From Chloroflexota bacterium (GTDB lineage: Bacteria > Chloroflexota > Dehalococcoidia > Lucifugimonadales > GCA-2717565): a stretch of DNA of 35,166 bases. Shown here in pieces: positions 27,943-35,166 of this stretch. The number at the start of each line of letters is the position of its first letter. Position 1 is the first letter of the stretch. A program made the position numbers and the translations under genes. The DNA is taken from the NCBI GenBank assembly GCA_002717565.1, contig PBAZ01000030.1, positions 1 through 35,166 on the forward strand. The letters run 5' to 3'. The notes beneath the pieces are model-generated. The model did not search any database, was not told the DNA's origin, and saw nothing but the letters and a program-made list of their open reading frames with translations.

Positions 27943-29241
27943 TCATCGCGCTGGAGATAATCGTGCAAATCGAGCTGCCTGTCGCTGCTTCCACGATCTA
28001 TTACGCCGGCTAATTGGCCGTCCAGATCGTTCGGATGGAGACTCTTGTCTATGGCCGTTATTTCCGTGTACAGGGTAACTAGCATCCCTATGGGATCCTG
28101 TTGAAATTACAGGGTTAAAAGCACCGTAATCAAAATTCGGTAGTCGCTTTTGTTGAATAGTTGATCCGAGGACTGTTTGAATTCTCTTAATCATAGCCCT
28201 GTCATCTGAAGTGACTAAAGTGAAAGCTTCGCCGATGCTCCCGGCTCGTCCCGTTCGTCCGACTCTGTGGATATAGGCATCCACAGTATTAGGCATATCA
28301 AAGTTTATGACATGTGTGATTTCGGATACATCAATTCCTCTTGATGCAACGTCTGTGGCAACGAGCATATCAAACTTTCCTCTACGAAAACCTTCCAGCG
28401 CCTGCTCTCTCTTGTTCTGTGACATGTTACCTTGTAAGGCTACTGCCCGGAACTGAGATCGTATAAGCTGGTCGGCTAATCGTTTAGCTCGATGCTTCGT
28501 CCTAGTAAATATGAGAACCCTACCAGTTGCAGTATGAGTCAGGATTTCATCCAGTAAGGGCTTCTTGAGGCTTTCAGTTGATGGGTACAGCGAGTGTGAG
28601 ATAGTGGTCGCTGGCGCTATCATGCCGATTTCGACAGTGGCGGGGTTATTGAGCATTTCTGACGATAACTTCCGGATTTCCTCAGGCATAGTTGCCGCGA
28701 AAAAGAAAGTTTGTCGGGCTGCAGTCAAACATTCCAGGATTTTCTTGACTTCAGGAAGAAAACCCATATCGCACATCGTGTCTGCCTCGTCGAGTACGAG
28801 CATCTCTACAGCTGAAAGATCGATATTCTCTGTCCATAGCAAGTCGAGCAATCGACCCGGACATGCTATAGCAATTTCCGATCTCCCCCGCAAGGCTCTT
28901 ACTTGAGGTCCCTTACCAACACCGCCATAAATGGCCACGCTGCGGACATGTGTGCCACCTTTCAACTGCATAGCGTTGCGGTGGATCTGTTCGGTTAATT
29001 CTCGAGTAGGGGATAATACGAGAGCTCGGATTTTCCCGGGTTCACGACTTTGTAGTTTCTGAAGTATGGGTAACAAGAAACTTGCGGTTTTACCTGTCCC
29101 AGTTTGGGCCATGCCTAGTATGTCGTGACCTTGCAGGGCTAAGGGAATTGTTTGCTCTTGGATGGGGGTTGGTTCAGAGTATCCAGCGGTTCTGATAGCA
29201 TTAAGTAGAGTCGGGGAAAGACCTAATTCGTCGAAATTCAG
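27943..29241 (-). CDS. DEAD-box RNA helicase (RhlE-like); start extended from 29112 to a probable CTG at 29241
   Basis: MAQTGTGKT, DEAD, SAT-type (AAT) and HRVGRTGRAG motifs; in-frame upstream (L/M)NFDELGLSPTLLNAIRTAGYSEPTPIQEQTIPLALQGHDILG contains the Q motif; AAGGAG 6 nt before CTG. Confidence 0.93.
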   Translation of the reverse strand: MNFDELGLSPTLLNAIRTAGYSEPTPIQEQTIPLALQGHDILGMAQTGTGKTASFLLPILQKLQSREPGKIRALVLSPTRELTEQIHRNAMQLKGGTHVRSVAIYGGVGKGPQVRALRGRSEIAIACPGRLLDLLWTENIDLSAVEMLVLDEADTMCDMGFLPEVKKILECLTAARQTFFFAATMPEEIRKLSSEMLNNPATVEIGMIAPATTISHSLYPSTESLKKPLLDEILTHTATGRVLIFTRTKHRAKRLADQLIRSQFRAVALQGNMSQNKREQALEGFRRGKFDMLVATDVASRGIDVSEITHVINFDMPNTVDAYIHRVGRTGRAGSIGEAFTLVTSDDRAMIKRIQTVLGSTIQQKRLPNFDYGAFNPVISTGSHRDASYPVHGNNGHRQESPSERSGRPISRRNRSWKQRQAARFARLSPAR

Positions 29242-29477
29242 TTTGTGCTCCTTGGCGTCATTGAGCCAAGGTTTGGTCTCAGCCCGATGTAGTAATCCAG
29301 TCGATCGAACTAATACTGGAGGGTACTACAACGATAACTGCAACTATATTGTACCATTCTTGGCAAATTACGTCGAAAGTCGTTAAGTTATGGAACAGCG
29401 TGAATAGTCGAAATTAGCTGTCCTGCCTCACGGCCTATGCGTGCCTGTGTTACTCATTTCGCTCTGTTTGCTAGTTC

Positions 29478-30119
29478 CTAGGGTAGTCCAGATGGTCCAA
29501 ATCTATACAACTGATGCGTTGGGGTTTTAGTGCTGTTGAGCTTCGCGAATGGGGCTTGATGAATTATCAAATGGTCAAGCTTGCCAGCTCGAATTATGCT
29601 ACGATTAAGGTTCAAAGTTCTCGCTATCCACAGGCTAGATGGCAATGGGAATGGAGGAAGATTTAGCGGCAGTTCTGATGTTTTTCGTCTTCCAATCGTT
29701 ATGTGCGGTATGGGATTTTTATCTGGTAGATGGTCTCCGAAACCATGAATCATGAATTTGGATTGTTGCATCAGATCAATCAATGTGTTGTGGCTCTCAC
29801 GAAGTTCGAGCCACATAATGTCTGCAGACCCTCTTTGCTGGAAGTGTTTTAGTTCACCGAGATCAAGGGGGAATTCGAGGAATGATTTTGCTAATTTATC
29901 TAGCTTACATCGGATCAAGCGTATAGCACTGACATTTACGTTACCAAGAAATTGGATCGTGATGTGAATATGCGGCTGTTCTTGCCAGCGTATGTTTTGC
30001 GTAGGGTTCAGGACATTTATGTCATTTTGCAGCGTAGCGATCTGTGTTCGTGCCTTCTCGCCTACGGATAGACTGACGAATAGTCGATGTGTTTCTTCAA
30101 GTTCTATATCCTTGGTCAT
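29478..30119 (-). CDS. thpR: RNA 2',3'-cyclic phosphodiesterase (ThpR/LigT, 2H family)
   Basis: HRLFVSLSV; two HxT motifs HIHITIQFLG and PHITIGRRK; start MTKDIELEETHR at 30119. Confidence 0.85.
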   Translation of the reverse strand: MTKDIELEETHRLFVSLSVGEKARTQIATLQNDINVLNPTQNIRWQEQPHIHITIQFLGNVNVSAIRLIRCKLDKLAKSFLEFPLDLGELKHFQQRGSADIMWLELRESHNTLIDLMQQSKFMIHGFGDHLPDKNPIPHITIGRRKTSELPLNLPPFPLPSSLWIARTLNLNRSIIRAGKLDHLIIHQAPFAKLNSTKTPTHQLYRFGPSGLP

Positions 30120-30123
30120 GGGA

Positions 30124-31071
30124 TTACAGAGGTCGTTGTCGTCTGCCGGGTGCTCCTGTTCCTTGGCGAACATCTTCAGCAGTCTCTTCATCTACTCCAC
30201 GCTTCCATTTGCGTTTGAGTTCATCCTGTACTGTGAAAGAAAATGATCCTACTTGGTCTATTTCAATTCGGATGCTGTCAGCGTCTTGCATTGCCCCGAG
30301 GCCTTGGTGATTGGTTCCCGTGTACATGAGGTCTCCGGATTTGAAACTTTCATGAGAGCTTACAAAGGCTATTGATTCTGCAATGGAGTGGGCCATGTCC
30401 GAAGTATTGAAATTTCCTCGCATTTCTCCGTTGACGCTTAGAGTTACTTGAAGGTTCTGAGGATTCGGGATTTCATCTTTTGTAACGATCACGGGACCTA
30501 GAGGAGCGAATGTTGGGAATGATTTGGGGGCTGATACGCCCCGCCAGGGCCGGAAAGCGGGAGGAGTCGCCCCCGGTGCGGCAGGCATTCTTGCAGAGAC
30601 ATCAACCCCGCAGGTGTATCCAAATATATGGTCGAAGGCATCTTCTTCGTTAATATTGTGTCCTGATTTACTAAAAACGATGACAAGTTCAGCCTCATGA
30701 TGAAATATGTTTGCATCGTCTGGCGGCAATATGACTGTGCCACTGGGGCCGAGGACAGCATCTGATGACTTGAGGAATCCCCACATGGGTGCGGTTGCCC
30801 TTTGACCGAATTCTGTGAAATTCCCTCCCATGCACAGAATCTTTTCGGGTTGGGGTAGAGGTGCCTCTATGGTAACTTCTGATAGTGGGATAACAATACC
30901 TGATGTTGCTATGGCGGTTAAAGCTTCCCTTGCTTGTTCGAAATGTTCTATTAGTCGATCCATAGCAGATTTATTGTTAGAGGGCAGTGAATTTACAATA
31001 TCGCTTACGTCTACTACTCCAGTGTCCGTGAGTATTCCGGGGCATCCATTGTTGAACAGTAAGAGTTTCAT
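30124..31071 (-). CDS. Fumarylacetoacetate hydrolase family protein
   Basis: EPLPQPEKILCMGGNF..; HHEAELVIVFSKSGHNINEEDAFDHIFGYTCGVDVSAR; GDLMYTGTNHQGLG; start MKLLLFNNG at 31071. Confidence 0.92.
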   Translation of the reverse strand: MKLLLFNNGCPGILTDTGVVDVSDIVNSLPSNNKSAMDRLIEHFEQAREALTAIATSGIVIPLSEVTIEAPLPQPEKILCMGGNFTEFGQRATAPMWGFLKSSDAVLGPSGTVILPPDDANIFHHEAELVIVFSKSGHNINEEDAFDHIFGYTCGVDVSARMPAAPGATPPAFRPWRGVSAPKSFPTFAPLGPVIVTKDEIPNPQNLQVTLSVNGEMRGNFNTSDMAHSIAESIAFVSSHESFKSGDLMYTGTNHQGLGAMQDADSIRIEIDQVGSFSFTVQDELKRKWKRGVDEETAEDVRQGTGAPGRRQRPL

Positions 31072-31215
31072 TCTGATCTCCTCGTAACGATCAAAGTTGG
31101 GTTGCGGTAGTTTATAGTACGATTTATGCACCACTCACGGAATTTAATCAAGTTATTCGGGGGTTGTAATTGATATTGGCACGATTTCGGGAGTGTGGTA
31201 TTTAGGAGTATATGT

Positions 31216-31845
31216 ATGGACCTCGTGTCGTGGCTTCAACTAACGGTGGTTTGTTTTCTGGGGGCAGTGTCCCCTGGGCCAAGTCTCGCAGTGGTTATGA
31301 ATAATACTCTATCGCAAGGGAGATCCTACGGTGTTGCCACCAGTATGGGGCATGCGGTTGGTATATGGTGGTGGGCCTTACTGACGGCGATTGGCATCGC
31401 AGCGCTGGTTGCTCTCAATTCCCCAGTAATGCTCGTTTTGCAAACCTCGGGTGCCTGCCTTCTGATATATATTGGTGTTCGTACTGTCATGGCAAGAAAT
31501 GACCATTTGGAGTTTGTAACAGAAGGGACTGTTGCCCGAGCTTGGGTTAAGGGGGCCATAGAGGGGTTTCTAATATCGCTTTTCAATCCAAAAGTGGCAC
31601 TATTCTTCATAGCCATTTTCAGTCATTTAGTGGGAGAAAATCCGACTTGGGTAGAGATAGGGCTCATCGGGCTAATTACTGCAGTGATAGACGGATTATG
31701 GTATGCCATCGTGGCTTTGATTATTACTACTTCCAGTGTGGGAAGTGCGATTCAGTCAAGGCAGCATGTTATTGCAGGTGTTAGTGGTGTAATCCTCGTT
31801 ATTATAGCGATATATTTACTATGGTCGACCATTGGATCCTTGTAG
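31216..31845 (+). CDS. LysE-family translocator
   Basis: MDLVSWLQLTVVCFLGAVSPGPSLAVVMNNTLSQGRSYGVATSMGHAVG. Confidence 0.93.
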   Translation: MDLVSWLQLTVVCFLGAVSPGPSLAVVMNNTLSQGRSYGVATSMGHAVGIWWWALLTAIGIAALVALNSPVMLVLQTSGACLLIYIGVRTVMARNDHLEFVTEGTVARAWVKGAIEGFLISLFNPKVALFFIAIFSHLVGENPTWVEIGLIGLITAVIDGLWYAIVALIITTSSVGSAIQSRQHVIAGVSGVILVIIAIYLLWSTIGSL

Positions 31846-31906
31846 TTCGGTGTGCTATCTAGTTCAATACATAACTATATATCCAAGAACAGAGGTGAAA
31901 TGCAAC

Positions 31907-31941
31907 AATATCGTCAAATTTGTGTGAAGTTTGACGATATT
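31907..31941. repeat. 12-bp perfect inverted repeat (hairpin or operator candidate)
   Basis: AATATCGTCAAA-TTTGTGTGAAG-TTTGACGATATT, between the lysE-like gene and the binding-protein gene. Confidence 0.75.
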
Positions 31942-32046
31942 AGGTATTGTGAGTTGCCTGAAAGTGGAATACTCTATTCATAGATGGATATTAACCGAGT
32001 ATCCATATGGGCATGAATCCATAGGTACATTGTACATCTGAGATTA

Positions 32047-33210
32047 ATGGAGGTAGGTATGAAAGTATCCAAAGCGTTTATATTGGCACTGGTCACAACG
32101 GTGTTAGCTTGCCTAGCCATAGCATGTAGCACGGAAAGTCAGGCGGTCAAGATTGGCCTTCTGAGTCCTCAGACGGGTCCGATCGCACAATATGCCCCTG
32201 GATTTGAAGACGCGGGGGACATAGCAATTTCCGAACTCAACGTGACCCATGAAGGGGATTTTGTTTTTGAATTGATTGTTGCCGATTCTGGCTGTGATGG
32301 CACACAGGCTGCGACGTCTGCTCAAACACTGATAGATAGTGGTGTTTCCGTCATAGTTGGTGCCGCTTGCTCAGGTGCTACTTTAGGGGCAATTGAGGTT
32401 GCTGCTCCGGCCGGCGTCCCAATGGTGTCTTATGCAAGTACGTCTCCTGCAGTCACAACTGCAGATGACAATGGGCACCTGTTCCGAGTAGTGCCGAGCG
32501 ATGCTCAGCAGGCTGTGGCACTTGTGGACGTAACGTCCGCTGCTGGGGTGAGTAATCCTGCGGTTCTGTATATGACAAATGATTACGGATCAGGCCTTGG
32601 CGATAACTTTGCTTCTAACTGGTCAGGAGAGGTTTGCACGCAAGTTGGCTACGATCCAAGTGAGGGTTCCTATGATGCCTCAGCTCTTGCTACAGCTGTA
32701 ATTGATGGTGGCTGCGACTCAGTACTCCTGATGTCCTACGCAACCGATGGTGCAGCAATTATGGAGGCACTTTCAGCGCAAGGGTTTGGGGGTAGCATTA
32801 TAGGCGCCGATGGGATTGCTGATGCTGCTTTCACTGATGCGTTTACTGATGTTGGTGCGGTTGATGGACTCATCGCAACTAGACCACGTCCGGGTGAAGA
32901 CTCCACAGCGAAGACTAACTTTGCAAAAGCATATGCTGATGCTGGTGGTGCTGATGGGGCAATCTATACTGGAGAGACCTACGATGCGATAAAGATTGCG
33001 GCGGCAGCTATCGTGTCTGATCCCGATGGGGATGATACGCTTGGAGCGTTGAAGAAGACTGGTAAGAATTACGTTGGCGCAAGCGGTACACATACCTTCG
33101 ATGCGAATGGTGATGTGCTTGGGACAGGATATGAGGTGTGTCAGTTTGATGGTTCCACCTTCTCGTGTCCGCGCATTTGGACTGCCGACGGTGGATTAAG
33201 TTCTAACTAG
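32047..33210 (+). CDS. Branched-chain amino acid-type ABC transporter substrate-binding lipoprotein (LivJ-like)
   Basis: Lipobox LAIAC|STES; IGLLSPQTGPIAQYAPGFEDAGDIAISELN; VIVGAACSGATLGAIEVAAPAGVPMVSYAST. Confidence 0.95.
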   Translation: MEVGMKVSKAFILALVTTVLACLAIACSTESQAVKIGLLSPQTGPIAQYAPGFEDAGDIAISELNVTHEGDFVFELIVADSGCDGTQAATSAQTLIDSGVSVIVGAACSGATLGAIEVAAPAGVPMVSYASTSPAVTTADDNGHLFRVVPSDAQQAVALVDVTSAAGVSNPAVLYMTNDYGSGLGDNFASNWSGEVCTQVGYDPSEGSYDASALATAVIDGGCDSVLLMSYATDGAAIMEALSAQGFGGSIIGADGIADAAFTDAFTDVGAVDGLIATRPRPGEDSTAKTNFAKAYADAGGADGAIYTGETYDAIKIAAAAIVSDPDGDDTLGALKKTGKNYVGASGTHTFDANGDVLGTGYEVCQFDGSTFSCPRIWTADGGLSSN

Positions 33211-33239
33211 ATATTTTCTAAATGTGACGCATGAATTAT

Positions 33240-33283
33240 ATAAATTGGTCTGCAGTAGAATTGATCTCTGCAGACCAATTTAT
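33240..33283. promoter_or_regulatory. 16-bp perfect inverted repeat (RNA hairpin) between binding-protein and permease genes
   Basis: ATAAATTGGTCTGCAG-tagaattgatct-CTGCAGACCAATTTAT; no T-tract follows. Confidence 0.8.
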
Positions 33284-33310
33284 GTAATGAGTACACCGAC
33301 TATCTAGCCA

Positions 33311-35166
33311 ATGAGACGGAGAGCCGTGGGTAAACAGACAGGATTGTCTTTGAATTTGAGACGGCGGTCGTGGTTCAGCGGAGCATTGCTGCGCCAGGCA
33401 CTTTTAGGTGTAATTCTCGTTCTTGATTCATACATAGGGTTAGTCCATGGATTAGGAATTGTTCAATCTGTGGGGATCTTTACCGGGCAGATGAAGTGGT
33501 TAGCCTTGAGTGTCGAAATGATGTGTGGTGGGGTGGTTTTACTCAGAATGTTACTGAATTGCGCTACATCGACTTGGAAGAGTTCGCTTGTAGTAGTAGC
33601 ACCGATTCTTGTTGTACTGATTTTCTTCGCAGTGCTTGATTCACTGTTAACCGGCTTAGGTCGGACAGCCACAATAAATTTCAACCTTTCCTCAATAGGG
33701 ATGAGCAGCCTCTATTGGGCAGCGGTTTATCTCAGTATAGCAATTGGTTTGACCCTCACGTACAAAGTTCAGCATTTCGCGAATTTTGCACAAGCAGAAC
33801 TGATGTTAATTGGTTCTTATGTTGCTCTGACTCTTATGTGGTCCGATAGATTCTTTCCAACTTCTGATGCCCCAAAAGATGGGGTTTTGGACTGGGATTT
33901 GCTCCTTTGGGCAGGAGTTACTGCATTTTTCATCGCAGGGATTATTGGTCTTGCTACAGACAGTTTGGTATATCAACGACTTCGTGAAAAGATGGGGACC
34001 CCGCAGGTAATGATGATTGCTTCCTTAGGGGTTTCTATGGTCATCAGGGCTGTTTTGTTCATGCGCTACAGTGCAGGTACATTTCGCTTTGTTCCAGATC
34101 GAGATTGGAGATTAACCAGTGCAACCATTGATGTACCAACCGAAAGGGTGCAGTTGCATTTAGGAGATCGTGTTGCGAGTCCGCTAATGGAACTAGCTCC
34201 AAGTGTGAGTTCATATGGATTCCCGTATTCTAAGGCTGCTTTGGTGGTAGGAATTTTCAGCGCTCTGGCTGTACTTCTGTTTCTTTTGCATCGCACGCGG
34301 CTTGGAAGGCAGATGCGCGCCGTTGCTGATAACCCAGATCTTGCTGCTTCGAGTGGAATTAATGTTGGAATGGTTCACCGGATTACTGCATTTCTCTCTG
34401 GAGGCATTGCCGGTCTAGGGGGAGCATTACTTGCAGCTATTCTTCCCATCAATCCAGAATTGGGGTTAATGCTGTTATTGCCTGCTTTCGCTGTCATTGT
34501 CCTAGGAACCATAGGATCAGTTCCCGGCGTGATTCTTGGTGCACTTATCGTAGGGCTGTTGAGGGCCATTTCCGAACCGATACTGGTCGGGGCTGGCAAT
34601 GCACTCGACCGGCCTACTGCTAGTGGGTTTGCTGAAGTTATGCCGTTCGTGTTTTTGGTCGGGATCCTTTTGTTGGCACCTAAAGGAATTGGTGCGGCAC
34701 TCGAATCATGGAACATAGAACGCATACGAAAGAGACGAAGATCGAATCGAAGTGAACATAGTTTCTTTAGATTTTGGACTCATGTTATATCGAATCCGGT
34801 CTCTGCTCTGCAACACGCAGTGTGGCCTTTTTTCGATCGTCTTGGTGTAGGTATTGATTGGGTTGGTGGTGTGCTGAAGAGTATCATTGAGTTAATCTGG
34901 TCGCTTCCCTTGATGGGTCTACACAAGGCGAGATTGGTTATAGGTGTGTGTATAACACCTGTTGCGAAATGCCGGGCACGTATCCATAGTGGAATCAGCA
35001 ATCGTGTCCATATTGCAACTGATACCGATCGAGGATCATGGATACTATTTGGTATCATTTTTGCTGTCTTAGTGGTGGTGGTATGGCTTCTTCCGAGCGT
35101 AACACCTCTTACAAAAACGCTGCAGGTCGCGCGCATAGTTACCCTTGTTGGTATTTTTGGGTTAGC
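33311..35166 (+). CDS. Branched-chain amino acid-type ABC transporter permease, LivH-like and probably fused to LivM; 3' end beyond window
   Basis: Frame from ATG 33311 is open to the window end (absent from the ORF track, presumably because it has no stop); YLSIAIGLTLTYKVQHFANFAQAELMLIGSYVAL; MRAVADNPDLAASSGINVGMVHRITAFLSGGIAGLGGALLAAI; a second hydrophobic start GSWILFGIIFAVLVVVVWLLPSV near the end. Confidence 0.9.
   Translation, partial: MRRRAVGKQTGLSLNLRRRSWFSGALLRQALLGVILVLDSYIGLVHGLGIVQSVGIFTGQMKWLALSVEMMCGGVVLLRMLLNCATSTWKSSLVVVAPILVVLIFFAVLDSLLTGLGRTATINFNLSSIGMSSLYWAAVYLSIAIGLTLTYKVQHFANFAQAELMLIGSYVALTLMWSDRFFPTSDAPKDGVLDWDLLLWAGVTAFFIAGIIGLATDSLVYQRLREKMGTPQVMMIASLGVSMVIRAVLFMRYSAGTFRFVPDRDWRLTSATIDVPTERVQLHLGDRVASPLMELAPSVSSYGFPYSKAALVVGIFSALAVLLFLLHRTRLGRQMRAVADNPDLAASSGINVGMVHRITAFLSGGIAGLGGALLAAILPINPELGLMLLLPAFAVIVLGTIGSVPGVILGALIVGLLRAISEPILVGAGNALDRPTASGFAEVMPFVFLVGILLLAPKGIGAALESWNIERIRKRRRSNRSEHSFFRFWTHVISNPVSALQHAVWPFFDRLGVGIDWVGGVLKSIIELIWSLPLMGLHKARLVIGVCITPVAKCRARIHSGISNRVHIATDTDRGSWILFGIIFAVLVVVVWLLPSVTPLTKTLQVARIVTLVGIFGL

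Noticed and set aside
30120-30191. N-terminal extension of the ThpR ORF overlapping the FAH gene
   Set aside because: ATG at 30119 starts just after the FAH stop and directly precedes the conserved HRLFVSL strand.
33463-35136. Minus-strand ORFs at 33463, 34066, 34375 and 34780
   Set aside because: They are antisense to the open-ended LivH/LivM-like permease, which has clear family motifs; low-complexity S/T/P/A translations are typical of shadows.
1-35166. CRISPR arrays, tRNAs, IS/transposases, toxin-antitoxin or restriction systems
   Set aside because: I looked for them on both strands and saw no direct-repeat array, cloverleaf, DDE/integrase motif or defence gene signature; subtle RNA genes cannot be excluded without a covariance search.

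Overview
This 35.2 kb window is gene-dense, and I saw no rRNA, tRNA, CRISPR array, IS element or phage module. About 35 protein-coding genes are supportable. The gene mix looks like a Chloroflexota / SAR202-like environmental genome. That placement is inferred from the Pro/Thr-rich lipoprotein linker and the mix of CaiB CoA-transferases, FMN hydroxy-acid oxidase, Mo-hydroxylase, HpcH aldolase, FAH and thiolase/DUF35; it was not tested. No single new defence or mobile system is evident. The observations most worth a second look are: (1) an intact YfcE/MJ0936-type phosphoesterase ORF in which nearly every metal ligand is substituted; (2) a small bacterial protein resembling the OGFr_N domain; (3) a DEAD-box helicase and an alpha/beta hydrolase whose real N-termini appear to start at CTG behind good Shine-Dalgarno sequences; (4) a small gene split by a 1-nt frameshift; (5) a large open-ended LivH-LivM-like fused permease (33311 to window end) absent from the supplied ORF track; (6) a Cys-less thiolase fold next to a DUF35 partner, reminiscent of Ltp2/ChsH2 retro-aldolases; (7) a two-domain CaiB/BaiF fusion with an asymmetric active site; (8) a LicD domain fused to an Ig/carboxypeptidase-regulatory-like tail; and (9) strong inverted repeats flanking the LivJ-type binding-protein gene.
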